Shown here in pieces: positions 43,541-54,463 of a stretch of 64,000 bases of DNA. The DNA comes from Trichomonas vaginalis G3. Lineage: Eukaryota > Parabasalia > Trichomonadida > Trichomonadidae. The translations under genes and the position numbers were made by a program. A model generated the notes under the pieces. It saw nothing but the letters and a program-made list of their open reading frames with translations. It made no database searches and was not told the DNA's origin. The stretch lies in assembly GCF_026262505.1 (NCBI RefSeq), contig NC_067206.1:24877896-24941895 (forward strand), in the 5' to 3' direction. Within the stretch, counting starts at the first letter, position 1. Each line of letters opens with the position of its first letter.

Positions 43541-45994
43541 TCATTCGTCAGCTTCTGACTTTATTTCTTCTTCTTGTGGAGCGTTTTCTGTTTCTTGATT
43601 TTCTTCTTTAGGTGTCTCCGCAATTGTTTCTTCTTTTATTTCTTCTTCTTTTGGTTTTTCTTCTTCTAAAACTTCTTTCTTTTCTTCTTCTGTTGCTTCA
43701 ATTGTTTCTTCTTGTTTTGGAGTTTCTTCTTCAGCTTCAACTTGTTCTTTCAATTCCTCTTCTTGTTTTGGAGCTGTTGTTCCTTCCTCTGCATCTTCAT
43801 TTGATTTTTCTGCAGATGTTTCTGTAGTTTGAGCATCTTCTTCCTTTTCTTCTGTAGGAACTACTGCTGTATCAGTAGTCTTTTCTTCTTCGACTGGTTT
43901 TTCCTCTATGGTTTCTTCTTTCTTTTCTTCTTCGACTGGTTTTTCTCCAGTAATTTCTTGATGTTCTTCCTCTTTAATATCTTCTTTCTTTTCTTCATTT
44001 TCAGTTGGTTTTTCTTCCTTCTTCTCCTCTTCTTCTTCAGGATTCTCTACTGGTTCTTCTTTCTTTTCCTCATTTTTAACTTCTTCTTCATTTTCTGTTT
44101 GTTTCTCAACTGTTTCTTCTTCTTTCTTTTCTTCTTCTGCAGACTTCTCTACTTCTTCCTCATTCTTTTCATTATCTTTAACTTCCTCATTTTCAGCTTG
44201 TTTCTTCACTACTTCCTCTTCTTTCTTTTCCTCATTTTCTACTGTTTCTTCTTTCTTATCTACTTGCTCTTCTTTAATTTCTTCCTCTTCTTCTGTAGAC
44301 TTCTCGGTCATATCTTCTTTAACTTCTTCTTCATTTTGTTTCTCATCTGTTTCTTCTTTCTTTTCCTCAGCTTTATTATTTTCTTCTTTAATTTCTTCAA
44401 CCTTTTCTTTGATTTCCTCTTCTTCTGCATGTTTTTCACCTACTTCTTCTTTCTTTTCCTCATCTTTATCATTTTCAATTTGTTTCTCAACTGTTTCTTC
44501 TTTCTTTTCTTCCTCTTCTTCTGCAGAATTCTCAAGAATCTCTTGATTCTTTTCATCACTTTCTACTGTTTCTTCTTTCTTTTCTTCATTTTTAGCTTGA
44601 TTCTCAATTGTTTCTTCTTCTTTCTTCTCCTCTTCTTCCTCTGGAGATTTTTCAACTGTTTCTTCTTTCTTTTCTTCATTCTTTTCCTCTTCTTCTTCGT
44701 TCTGTTTCTCTTCTAAGTCTGAGAGGTCGTCACGAAGAATTGGATCGTCATTCTTTGGTTTCTTTGGTGAAGGGAAGAAGTGAAGTTCACGGCGGAACTG
44801 TCTTTCCTTCTCTTCGATGTCGACACCTTCTTCCTCCATCACAATCGACTTCAGAACTGGAGAAAGTGGTGCAATCATGTGGAATTCTTCGTAATTTGAC
44901 TTGACTGGACTTGTAACGCGGAGTGGGATCTTGGACTTAGCTTTGGTGCTCTTTCTGGCTGCTTCGATGGCTTTCTGTGGGCTGGCGAGGAAAGATGCCG
45001 CTTTAAAAATTTCGGCAACAGATTTATTAGTGTCAATGAGCTCTGCTGCCTCTGCAACTGCTGGTGTTATTTCTGTAGTGTCGAGTTCTGATGCCTCATC
45101 GTAGTTTTGTCCTTGTTTTGGTGTAGATAATAAATCAAGATCGCTGTTTTCGGCCAAACGGCTTTCCATCATCGTAGTAATTTCCATGTGAGTCTCGCGA
45201 CGCTTCTGTGGAGAGTTGTAGAGATCATTTGCCTTAAGATAATCTTTTGGAGAAAGATGTCTTGTAAAAGCCTTTTCAAATGGGCTCATCTCTTGGGGAA
45301 CTTCTGGTTGATTGAATTTGGATGGAGAAAGATAAGGTGCATAATCAATTTTCTTCGGAGATGTCATGATTTCGTCAACAACAACTGTTTTATTGTCCAA
45401 TCCCATCTCGGACTTGACTTCATTAACTTGCTTAGCAAATTCAGTAATAATTGCTGTTGTTTGTTCAACTTTAATTGTTGAAATATCTGACTTTTCGCCA
45501 TTTTCTGGATCGATTTCTATTTCTGTTTCACCTCTGGTGAGAACTAGTGGATCTAATGATTTAATTGTATAGCCATCGTATAAATACTTTTGTATCAAAG
45601 GTAAATATTTTTCTCCTTGTTTTCTCTCTTCATTTGAAACAGATTCGGCATCAATACTTTTAATATTTGTTCCAATAGTGCATAAAAGCATTAATCTGTA
45701 ATAAGGAAGTTTTGTAATTGGTGAATCATCTAAAGAAATATATTCGAGGTTAGGATGAAGAGGCGCTGATTGAACATTTTGAATTAATGTATTTCTAGCA
45801 TCAATGCTTGCAAGTTTACTAAAACGTTCTAAGAGTGTAAAGTCTTTTACTGTTGAATTTGAAATATCAATATGGACAGAACTCAATGGGATGTAAGCCA
45901 TTTTGATAGTACGACGTTTTACTTCTTGTGGCTTCACTACTGGTGACTTTTCCCCAGGACGTGCAAATAATCTTGTTGGAGTTTTCACTTTCAT
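43541..45994 (-). CDS. Leucine-rich-repeat protein with long Glu/Lys-rich tail
   Basis: The 817-residue protein opens with a small leucine-rich repeat-like domain at about 35-150 (VHIDISNSTVKDFTLLERFS, KLASIDARNTLIQNVQSAPL, NLEYISLDDSPITKLPYYRL). A middle part (about 150-430) has KKIDYAPYLSPSKFNQPEVP-like SP motifs, suitable for proline-directed kinases. From about 430 to the end is an extended low-complexity region of Glu, Lys and short EEKKEET / EKQNEEEEEK blocks, giving a 1.1-kb almost pure (GAA)n-like polypurine tract on this strand. Such tails occur in trichomonad cytoskeleton-associated proteins. Antisense frames across the tail are mirror artefacts. Start ATG at 45994 is the first in the frame. 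LRR call is moderate; function unknown. Confidence 0.75.
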   Translation of the reverse strand: MKVKTPTRLFARPGEKSPVVKPQEVKRRTIKMAYIPLSSVHIDISNSTVKDFTLLERFSKLASIDARNTLIQNVQSAPLHPNLEYISLDDSPITKLPYYRLMLLCTIGTNIKSIDAESVSNEERKQGEKYLPLIQKYLYDGYTIKSLDPLVLTRGETEIEIDPENGEKSDISTIKVEQTTAIITEFAKQVNEVKSEMGLDNKTVVVDEIMTSPKKIDYAPYLSPSKFNQPEVPQEMSPFEKAFTRHLSPKDYLKANDLYNSPQKRRETHMEITTMMESRLAENSDLDLLSTPKQGQNYDEASELDTTEITPAVAEAAELIDTNKSVAEIFKAASFLASPQKAIEAARKSTKAKSKIPLRVTSPVKSNYEEFHMIAPLSPVLKSIVMEEEGVDIEEKERQFRRELHFFPSPKKPKNDDPILRDDLSDLEEKQNEEEEEKNEEKKEETVEKSPEEEEEKKEEETIENQAKNEEKKEETVESDEKNQEILENSAEEEEEKKEETVEKQIENDKDEEKKEEVGEKHAEEEEIKEKVEEIKEENNKAEEKKEETDEKQNEEEVKEDMTEKSTEEEEEIKEEQVDKKEETVENEEKKEEEVVKKQAENEEVKDNEKNEEEVEKSAEEEKKEEETVEKQTENEEEVKNEEKKEEPVENPEEEEEKKEEKPTENEEKKEDIKEEEHQEITGEKPVEEEKKEETIEEKPVEEEKTTDTAVVPTEEKEEDAQTTETSAEKSNEDAEEGTTAPKQEEELKEQVEAEEETPKQEETIEATEEEKKEVLEEEKPKEEEIKEETIAETPKEENQETENAPQEEEIKSEADE

Positions 45995-46481
45995 TTCGAT
46001 GATTTCAATTTTAGCCGTTTATTAATTAAACATTTTAGAAATTTTTTATTCTTGGGTTATTTGCAAATAGATAGTCTAACGCGAAATTGGTTCATACATG
46101 GAATTTCTATTTTAAAGAACGATATTCGACAGAGAGCTCCATTTACAACATTTTTTTGGATCAAATAATTGATTATCATGCATTTGAACTATATGCAATA
46201 TATATTAGTCCATATAAATGCATTCTACAATTGAAATTTCCTAATGGGCTCTTTTGATGATGAGATATAAACGCTTAAATTGCCCAAAAAATTGAGAGGT
46301 GTAAATTTATAAGTTCTTGCATTCTACCTCCATAAACATAAACATTCTACATTATCCAAACATTCTACCTCCATAAAAATTTCATTTACTCAAGTAGATG
46401 TCCTTATCCAAACTAGATTTATTAATAACAATATACTCGATTATCGTTAATTAAAAAAAAATATACAGAACAATTGTTTAT
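45995..46481. other. Intergenic
   Basis: A 487-base AT-rich spacer with two similar CATTCTACCTCCATAAA words at about 46320-46375. No gene recognised. Confidence 0.5.
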
Positions 46482-49400
46482 TTAGATATTAAAATGATTC
46501 AAACAAGCATAAGAAGATCCAGAATCTATCATTGATTTGATTGCATACTTTGTTGGTGTATAGGATACAGGGAAATCTTTGTAAGTTAACTGTGAATTCT
46601 TTTCCAAAAAGTGGCAATGAGAAATTAAATAAAGAATCAATTCATTATCTTTTGCAATATGTTTCAATTTGCTAATAAAGAATCTCTTATTCATTATTTC
46701 GCCTCTGAAGAAGATATGTGGTGGTGATTGCCTCCATTCTTTAATTTTATTTGTAAAATTTTGATAAATATTCAATACTTTACAATAATCGTTGAATTTT
46801 TTGACAAATTCCTCAAAACCTTCCAAAAACATATTTGAATCGAAGAAATCAAACACAACAATAGGAGCAGAAGCCAAAGCAGAAAATATAGAATAAGAAA
46901 CAACACGTTTTGAGTTCGAATTTTGCACAGAAATCCTCATCAAAATCTTATTTTCGATGTTTCCAATTTTATCTAATTCCTCTTGTTTGCATGATATAGA
47001 TACTGATGATTCCAATTTATCTATTGTTTTAAATCCTTCAATTTCAATTCTCTTGCCTTGTAAATCAACAAAAGTGACAGGAGACGACTTTTCTTCACAA
47101 AAATATCTTGTCAAAATCATTTTCGGAAACTTTTTCTTGACATCAAAAATGAACTGTTCGTAAGGAATGTCTTGGAAAATAAAATCTTCCAAATTGAACC
47201 AAAATTGAGTTCCATTAAATAATTCATAGAATATCTTTTCTCCTTTCAATGCACATTGATTTTGATGAGTTGTTTTTTCATCTATTTTCTCTAAAAAATC
47301 TTGTAAATTTGACTGATTTTGTAAATCTGTCACTTTTTGTAAATTTTCAAAATCAATTTCATCATTTTTCAAAAATAGTTTAGTTATTTCATGATTCTTC
47401 AGTAACTCGTTATTGTGTTCAGCTGCATAGTTTCTGAACTTTGATAATCTTGTTATTCTGTCTATTAGTTCATGGAAATTTATAAATTTTTCATTTGATT
47501 TTTCAATTTTTTTGTTTTCCATTTTTATTGAAGTATTTCCAAGATTTATCAAATAGTTTGAGTACAACAAGTAGCTCTTCACTTTATGATCATTCATTAT
47601 CAGAAAAATAACATTGTCTTTCCCATCAAATTCGAATGAATAATCAGTAATTTCGTTTTGAAATTTTGATTTGGCAAAAACTGTCAAATTTTGTCTTCCA
47701 AAATTCATTCTTGGAGGTAATATTTCGTCAACATTAGATCGAACGAACATTGTAATGACTCTGGAGTTCAATTCTGTATCATTGTAGTCATAACTTGAGT
47801 CATCATCCATTTGAGAAACAACTAAATATCCGTCGTTTGCTTTATAAACAGAAAAACCTCTGAAATTCATTTGCGGCAAGTAATCTATATGTTTCTTGTG
47901 ACCAATTTGTAAATTTACCAACTCATTTCTGATTTGTGGAAAATATTTTCGATTTTTAATGGATTTTTCTGGTTGTTTGAGAGTTATTTCTATTGTATAG
48001 TTAGGTAAAAGCATAATTGATTGAATAGATATTGAATTATGAATTGAATTTTTATTTGTCAGAAAATTGTATCTTCTTGCAAAGAGTTCACAGATAAAAT
48101 CGTCATCTTTGAGTTTATCTGCCATTTTTATGTACTTTTCTTCCAATTTTGTTTTGAATGCAATGTCGGATTTTTCAATTTTGTCAATAAATTGAATATA
48201 ATTGTAGTAACATTCATTTTCAGATCCAACTATATCAAACCATTTTGAAATCATTGCGTTTATTTCATTGTTTGAGTTTTGTTCATTTATTATCATTGTT
48301 TTAATGAAATCTCCTGTTTTATGTTGTTCAAATAAGATACTTGTCATTTTGTTTTTGTCTTTGACTTCTTTCTTCCAGATATTATAGAAATATCCAATGA
48401 TTTTCAAAGGAATTTGAGTTGTGTTGAATAATATTCCATATTCTGAGAAATTGATATTAAATCTTGGATCAATATATGTATTACGCTCTATAAAATCATA
48501 AAAACTGAATAAATCAGAAAAATATAAATTTGAATTTTGAATTATTTCTGTTTTAACTGAAATTTGTGATTTCTTTGCCTCAGCTTGACTTGTATCTTTA
48601 AATGATATTGGTCCTGATGGAAAAAGATCAAGAAAATATTCAATGATCTTACAACTGAAAAAATTATCAAAAGAGAACTGTGGAATAACTAACTTTAAGA
48701 TGATTTCGTTTGCATTTTTGTCTTCAAGATAAATTGTTGGTTTTTTCGTTTGATCTGAAGTATATTCAATGTTTTTCTGTATTTTAAATAGTTTTGAACT
48801 TGTGTCAGTAAATTTTCGAATTATATCTAATGAATACTCATAGTTTGGAACAACTTTTTCTCTATCAATATCGAATGAAATTAATTTTATTGATTTTGGG
48901 ATATCTGAATGAATGAACTCTTTCAATTGTTGAGTGATCATTACGTGGTTTGAGTTTCCTAAAGGAATATATGTTTGTTTGGATACCAAAAAAATACTTT
49001 CCTTATTTTTGTCATTACACTTAAAAGCATTGATCTTATAGTTGTCAAATGTATAAACATAAGAGAAATTGTTCATAAAATAATCTAATAACATAATTTC
49101 AGATTGAAATTGTGAAAAACAATATACATTTGGTTTTATGATAATACCAAGAAGCTGCAACATTCTGTTTATTATTGAAAACATCTCTGGATCATGGTTA
49201 TTCGATAATTTATCAAATATTGAAATATCAAGAGGAACTTGAAAGTTATTCCAGTATTGAGTAACAATTGTGAGCATTTTAGAGGCAATGGTTGTATCAG
49301 AATAGTCAATATGATCAATAACAGGAAGTTCCATCAAATATAAAATCCAAGTTCGTGGTTTTTTTTTCCTCTGACAGAAAAAAAAAATCGATTCATCTTG

Positions 49401-49484
49401 GATTGAAGATGATAAGATCTTTAGTATAAAACATACATCACATAAGCTGATATCTAGTATCGTTTCCATCTCAAAGAAGTTCAT
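46482..49484 (-). CDS. Large hypothetical protein, 1000 residues
   Basis: I do not recognise this family. The composition is rich in Asn, Ile, Lys and Phe, and the length is even for a single-exon gene. The N-terminal 60 residues are hydrophobic and partly basic (ILDISLCDVCFILKILSSS, FFFCQRKKKPRTW), which could be a wrongly extended start; a second Met follows at residue 6. The body mixes beta segments (QSIMLLPNYTIEITLKQPEK, GYLVVSQMDDDSSYD, VIFLIMNDHKVKSYLLYSN) and helical ones (FEEFVKKFNDYCKVLNIYQN). The C-terminal third has VVSYSIFSALASAPIVVFDF. No signal peptide, membrane span or catalytic motif is clear. Codon use resembles neighbours. Confidence 0.7.
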   Translation of the reverse strand: MNFFEMETILDISLCDVCFILKILSSSIQDESIFFFCQRKKKPRTWILYLMELPVIDHIDYSDTTIASKMLTIVTQYWNNFQVPLDISIFDKLSNNHDPEMFSIINRMLQLLGIIIKPNVYCFSQFQSEIMLLDYFMNNFSYVYTFDNYKINAFKCNDKNKESIFLVSKQTYIPLGNSNHVMITQQLKEFIHSDIPKSIKLISFDIDREKVVPNYEYSLDIIRKFTDTSSKLFKIQKNIEYTSDQTKKPTIYLEDKNANEIILKLVIPQFSFDNFFSCKIIEYFLDLFPSGPISFKDTSQAEAKKSQISVKTEIIQNSNLYFSDLFSFYDFIERNTYIDPRFNINFSEYGILFNTTQIPLKIIGYFYNIWKKEVKDKNKMTSILFEQHKTGDFIKTMIINEQNSNNEINAMISKWFDIVGSENECYYNYIQFIDKIEKSDIAFKTKLEEKYIKMADKLKDDDFICELFARRYNFLTNKNSIHNSISIQSIMLLPNYTIEITLKQPEKSIKNRKYFPQIRNELVNLQIGHKKHIDYLPQMNFRGFSVYKANDGYLVVSQMDDDSSYDYNDTELNSRVITMFVRSNVDEILPPRMNFGRQNLTVFAKSKFQNEITDYSFEFDGKDNVIFLIMNDHKVKSYLLYSNYLINLGNTSIKMENKKIEKSNEKFINFHELIDRITRLSKFRNYAAEHNNELLKNHEITKLFLKNDEIDFENLQKVTDLQNQSNLQDFLEKIDEKTTHQNQCALKGEKIFYELFNGTQFWFNLEDFIFQDIPYEQFIFDVKKKFPKMILTRYFCEEKSSPVTFVDLQGKRIEIEGFKTIDKLESSVSISCKQEELDKIGNIENKILMRISVQNSNSKRVVSYSIFSALASAPIVVFDFFDSNMFLEGFEEFVKKFNDYCKVLNIYQNFTNKIKEWRQSPPHIFFRGEIMNKRFFISKLKHIAKDNELILYLISHCHFLEKNSQLTYKDFPVSYTPTKYAIKSMIDSGSSYACLNHFNI

Positions 49485-49847
49485 TCAAATTTGTTTCTCT
49501 AACAAATTTTGCTAAATTAACAATATTGAGCTTTTCAGTTATGTGTTATATGGGATGTTGGTAGGAATCAATTAATTCAAGCACAATATTAAAGAGAATT
49601 AAAAGAAAAATTATAATCATATAATTATTTATTGTGAATTATGTCATTAAATTCTTACTTTTAGATAGGATTCTCTTAATAATCTGTGGTCTAAAGTTAT
49701 GGTGACTCAAAACCTTGAGAATAAAGTTAAAGATTTTCAATTTCTTTGAATTCCATAAAATAAAATAAAAAGTAATTGTATTAAAAGCTAATAGTTTACG
49801 AAATTTCCAGACATAATAAAGTTTTTGATTTTTTGGTTGTATTATAT
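49485..49847. other. Intergenic
   Basis: A 363-base AT-rich spacer between the large hypothetical gene and the RasGEF 3' end. Nothing recognised. Confidence 0.5.
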
Positions 49848-51380
49848 TTATTTCTTTGAAGGTTCTGCCTTCTGGGATTCCTGGATAAGGGCAATAATGC
49901 CGATATCCTTCGGGATTCCCTGGATAAGGTCTTGTATGCGTTTATGCGGGATAATGTTTGGTGATTCTTGGTAAGACTCGACAAGTCTAATGAACTTGAC
50001 GATTTCTGTGCACTTCTTGAAGTTGATGAGTCCATCAATTGTATTCGGGAACATTTCAGTGATATATACGAGTTCTTTCTGAAGAACGCCAACGAAAGGA
50101 AGGCATCTTGCAGTATTAGCGAGTTTCTCTTTGTAGACCTTGAAATTGCCAACTTGGTTAATGAGTTCGTTCATTTCCTGGATATGAGCGTTGCGAACCT
50201 TGTTAGTCCTTGTAGCGAACTTCTGTGTTTCTGTAAGACGATTGATTGATGGGTGAGTGACGCCGTACATAATTGCGAAGACGGCGTGGTAATTTACGAA
50301 TTTATTGTAAGGAGCTGAATCCTGTTGCTCCGGGTTAAGGCATATGTAAGCGATGTCGACCCAACGCTTAATGACGCGAGCTCTCTCGTGTGGATCTGGG
50401 CTGGCGTTAATAATTGATCTAGAAACGAAGCAAGAAAAGTCGTTGAAGTAGTTAATCATTAATTCGAACTTCTCCGAGTTATGCTCCTTCTTAGAGCCCC
50501 AAGCTGTCGCGAGAATGTCTGTGGATTGAATTTGTCTAAATTGCATCATAAAGAAGTAGTTAAGCTGTCTGGCAAGTTCAATCTCTGGGATATTCATCAG
50601 AGTCCACTCATTCTCTGGGAGACTGCTCAAAACAAAGTCGTACTCGACTTTTTGAGTATCAACCTTATCACTCTTTCCTTCAAGAGTTTTGATGGCACTT
50701 TTAAGAACCATAGCAAGAGATGGATTAACAGAAGTCATAATTGCTTCTGCAAAGAACTCAATGGCCTTGAATATTTTTGGATTCTCGAGTTGGTAAGCGG
50801 CATATCTAATCCATGTAGCTTTGATGATGTTGATGATAATTGTGCGGATTGTGTTGAGTTTATCATCTTTAATGTTGCAACCTTGCTGACTAACGTCCGC
50901 GAAGAATCTAGTAAACAAGGCACCGAGCACAATATTGGGGGTGGTAAATGTTGGAATGGTAATAATGAAATCAACCTGGAATCCCTTAGGTTGTTTAATT
51001 GGATCAGTCAAACAAAGAAGAAGTTGAGAGAGAGAAGCAGCGGATGGGAAGTCTGGGCTTTCAGGCAAAGGTTTCCATTCGGCTTCGTTGGGGAACGTAA
51101 GGAAATTCAGCTTCTTGCAGAATTCTCGAGTTTCTTGATCGAGCTCAAGCATATCATATAATGTTAAAAGTGTGCGATTTGCATTGGCCATTCCTTGTGC
51201 AGCGCCGTCCGAAGCGTCATTAACGTCATTCAGGTATTTTTCGATTGTTGATTGAGATGATGCTTTCGGTTGGTTTCCTTCTGTATAAGAACGAAGTCTA
51301 TATTTAATAACGCGTTGTTTGACCCTCCTGCTGTGCTTATGATGATGATCACTGTTCGACGAAGAGGAATCTTCGGACAT
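49848..51380 (-). CDS. Ras guanine-nucleotide exchange factor (RasGEF/CDC25 domain)
   Basis: From the ATG at 51380 the product is 510 residues; a TTG 15 bases further upstream opens the same frame but is not a usual start. A Ser/Asp/His-rich N-terminus (EDSSSSNSDHHHKHSRR) is followed by a REM-like helical region at about 75-190 and the catalytic RasGEF domain at about 250-500. Recognisable parts are NIPEIELARQLNYFFMMQFR (matching the DPxELAxQLTxxExxLFxxI motif), an IQSTDILATAWGSKKE segment, NDFSCFVSRSII and the ERARVIKRWVDIAYICLNPE helix, then FVNYHAVFAIMYGVTHPSIN-RLTETQKF, the F-N-x-x-x-A-I-x-x-G-L-x-x-P-x-I-x-R-L motif of CDC25 domains. It would exchange GDP for GTP on Ras/Rap-type GTPases. 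The domain call is strong. Confidence 0.8.
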   Translation of the reverse strand: MSEDSSSSNSDHHHKHSRRVKQRVIKYRLRSYTEGNQPKASSQSTIEKYLNDVNDASDGAAQGMANANRTLLTLYDMLELDQETREFCKKLNFLTFPNEAEWKPLPESPDFPSAASLSQLLLCLTDPIKQPKGFQVDFIITIPTFTTPNIVLGALFTRFFADVSQQGCNIKDDKLNTIRTIIINIIKATWIRYAAYQLENPKIFKAIEFFAEAIMTSVNPSLAMVLKSAIKTLEGKSDKVDTQKVEYDFVLSSLPENEWTLMNIPEIELARQLNYFFMMQFRQIQSTDILATAWGSKKEHNSEKFELMINYFNDFSCFVSRSIINASPDPHERARVIKRWVDIAYICLNPEQQDSAPYNKFVNYHAVFAIMYGVTHPSINRLTETQKFATRTNKVRNAHIQEMNELINQVGNFKVYKEKLANTARCLPFVGVLQKELVYITEMFPNTIDGLINFKKCTEIVKFIRLVESYQESPNIIPHKRIQDLIQGIPKDIGIIALIQESQKAEPSKK

Positions 51381-51825
51381 TGAGAGATTTATCAACTTTT
51401 GTAAAGTTATGTATAAAAATTTAGATTTATTATGCGATGATTTAAAAATATATCAAAAATTCACCCTGACTAACAGTTCAATACCAATTTCACTTGATTA
51501 TTGCCAAAAGAAATTGAAAAATTACCCTCAAAGTCATTAATTTGAGTTGAAATTTGAGATTTTTGCGTGAAAGTACAGTTTTCGTTTATTTTGCAAATCG
51601 ATTTCGTTTCGAAATAACCGTTGTAAAATTGTATAGTTTACATTTCGTTTTATTCAGATCATATATTTTATATGATAGATTTGTAATTTAAAAATTAAAT
51701 TATTTTCCGATCGCTTTTTATATTTAATCGTTTTTATCAGAATTGAATTTATAACAGATTAAAACTCAGCATAGGTAATCAATAAAAATTTGACCAATTT
51801 TTTTTATTCAACATAAAAAACCTTA
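51381..51825. other. Intergenic upstream of RasGEF
   Basis: A 445-base AT-rich stretch between the RasGEF start and the left target duplication of the Mutator-like element. Nothing else recognised. Confidence 0.5.
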
Positions 51826-51835
51826 GAAATTTGAG
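51826..51835 (+). repeat. Left target-site duplication
   Basis: GAAATTTGAG, identical to 54222-54231. Confidence 0.85.
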
Positions 51836-51914
51836 GGGTGGTTATGAATAATGAAAAAAAATAATCGTCTTTCGACGAAAAATGAAAATAATCGTCAAAA
51901 TCACGACGATAGAG
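51836..51914 (+). repeat. Left terminal inverted repeat, 79 bp
   Basis: Begins GGGTGGTTATGAATAATG and ends CACGACGATAGAG; contains an internal CGTCTTTCGACG inverted motif. Inverse of 54144-54221. Confidence 0.9.
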
Positions 51915-54143
51915 CTTGAAATGCCGCAAAATCAATTATAGAGTTAAATTTTTTACAATGTTCCTTTAGGAACAATTAAAGTATTGGATGAATAATTCAT
52001 TCATGTAGCCAAAGTACTATCTTGTGTTTTTTTGTTATATTAAATAAAAGATTTAATAAGATATACTAATATTTGGACATAAATAAGTAATGTGCAAGAT
52101 AATTTCATATGTAAACAATATGTTTATAACTGTGTTATTGTGTGAAACCGTATCAACAATACCAATTGATTTGTTACAAAATTAGACAGCGTGTTTTTTG
52201 TGCCAATCTATATTTTTTGTTCTTGATAGCAATAGAAACTATCAATTTCAATGTGAATTTGTTATAATGCCATGAAATACAAAAATTTGAGATCAAATGA
52301 ATAAAATATCTATTTTTAAAGGCGCATTTATCATTTATATGATGTGTAATATGATTTTTTGATATTTATTTGCCATATCTACATAAGATTAAAAATTTGT
52401 AATAAAATTCATAGTAATTCATTAAAATATTATTACTAATAGCATTCACATATGATATGATAAGTAATGGTTTCATCAAATATAGGAAAAAAAAACATTT
52501 AATCAGAAAATTTAAATATTGAGAAATGAACAAATAAAATGTATGTAAAACATGTTTCTTTCTTGTGATGGTTCTATTTACCATATATATGCTGAATTGT
52601 AAAGCTAATAGAGTTAATATTTCAACAATTTATCCGAATATAGATAATATAAAAGTATATTTCATCAATCCAATAAGAACTTTGATAAAAAAGAACTATT
52701 TTGTTCTGAATTGACATTCAAATTGGTAGTAATTTGAAATACTCCTAAAATTGTGCCGAATATCTGATTAATTCATTAGAGAATACAGATAGTTATCTAT
52801 TTCTCATTAGTTTGGGTAGTTGTTATCTCTTAAATACTATTGTTATCAAATTTTATTTCTAAATTTAATCATTTTCTAATTAATTTCAGTAGTACATATA
52901 TTAGCATTAAAAAATAATTCTAATTAACGTTATATAAACTTCCAAAATAAATCCAAAAATTCGATTTTGAAGAATTTTTCGTTAATTTTTTAATTCATAT
53001 TTTATTTTTTGAAAAAATTTTGGAAAATTATCATTGCTATTTTGATTTTGGAACACATAGAATTCTCTTTTTATGCCGATTTGTCACTGTTTCTCTTATT
53101 TTTAGATAAAAAGAAAATATTAAGCTTTAATCACCACACATTTATGAAAATAGCAAATAACACTGATAGATTTTGCTTTTATATCAACAATAAATACTGA
53201 TTCTATTCATATTTATCCATTATATCTCGTTTCAGGTTTCTAACGTATTCATCGATTTCCAAAGACGGGGATATATGCATTAAATATTAATGCAATGCAA
53301 AATATATTCAATACCCAGTCTTAGTTAATCGATTGTAATACATATCTCTGACTTAAAAACGATTTTTTTTAATTTAAGCATACCAACTCCTAAATCATCC
53401 GCCACATAATTACAAACTTAATGAAATTCGAATGCTTCACTTAAAATACAACCATTACGATAATTTAAATAATATATTTTCGAAAATCGAATTTTTAACG
53501 AAATTAGTTATACTACAATGCTTAAAACTCAGATATACAAGCATGACTCGCATGTGAAGGCTTTTTCTCAAATCGTATATTTGATTTAAAATTATTCTAA
53601 ATCTCAAGCAATTTAATACTCGGATTATACTATAGAAGCATTTCCACAACCACTTACTTTAAAAAATTCGACTTTCACAAATTTTGATTATAAATTTAGT
53701 CGAAAACATACTTATGTCAATGACATATGTCATTACCATGTGGAAAAATATCCTTTTTATACTTTCTTATCTTTTTATGAATAAAAATTTTATTTATATT
53801 TTTGATTTCATTATCCAACCTTTTTTTCATACCAGCATATTTACCTTTCATAGGTGGTTTAAGGTTATGATGCTTACATTCTATTTACCCTTCTTCTTGA
53901 TGAAATTTATTTAAAAAATAGACATATTACTTTATTATTGAGTTTTATGATATAGAAATATAACAAGTAGAATGAGTTTTATAAGATCCCAAACAATAAT
54001 CAATCTATCACATATATCGCATAATTATTATTTTATATAAGAATTACATCTATGAACAAACTTAATAAATACCTCATCCTAGACGAGTTCTGATCTGAGG
54101 ATATATTCATTCCTTGTAAAAACCAATATTTGGTAATCTCACC

Positions 54144-54221
54144 CTCTATCGTCGTGATTTTGACGATTATTTTCATTTTTCGTCGAAAGACGATTATTTT
54201 TTTCATTATTCATAACCTCCC
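54144..54221 (-). repeat. Right terminal inverted repeat, 78 bp
   Basis: On the minus strand begins GGGAGGTTATGAATAATG and ends CACGACGATAGAG. Confidence 0.9.
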
Positions 54222-54231
54222 GAAATTTGAG
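54222..54231 (+). repeat. Right target-site duplication
   Basis: GAAATTTGAG, identical to 51826-51835. Confidence 0.85.
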
Positions 54232-54463
54232 AGATACTAGTTGTTCATAGGAGATAGTTTGGTAACGACATTTATATGAAAATTTCAATCAATAACGCTC
54301 TAAAATGCATTTGTCAATATAACGAAATCTTGAATGTAATTCTGTGACTAATTTGTGGAGACATTTTACATGCATAGAACTAAATTAGCTAGGTTGATGC
54401 AATGAAGCAATAAAAACCTAAGCCTGGTTTAAAAAAAAGTTTTTGAAGAATTTGATGTAAAAA

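Larger units (their letters stand above)
51836..54221. mobile_element. Non-autonomous Mutator-like (MULE-type) element with TIRs and 10-bp TSD
   Basis: A 2386-base segment is bounded by inverted repeats of 79 bases (51836-51914) and 78 bases (54144-54221) that differ by one substitution near the tip (GGGTGGTTATG versus GGGAGGTTATG) and one A in a poly-A run. It is flanked by a perfect 10-base direct repeat GAAATTTGAG at 51826-51835 and 54222-54231. Long TIRs with GG-ends and a 9-11-bp target duplication are the signature of Mutator-like elements, which are abundant in trichomonads. The interior is very AT-rich; the few short frames (such as 52366-52584 and 53009-53200) show no transposase domain, so movement would need an enzyme from elsewhere. 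The near-identical TIRs and intact duplication suggest a fairly recent insertion. Confidence 0.85.

Noticed and set aside
43829-44716. 295-codon Phe/Leu-rich plus-strand frame
   Set aside because: It is the mirror of the Glu/Lys-rich tail on the minus strand (GAA/GAG read backwards gives TTC/CTC), so it arises from composition alone.
52366-53914. Short frames inside the Mutator-like element
   Set aside because: Too short, AT-biased and without transposase motifs.
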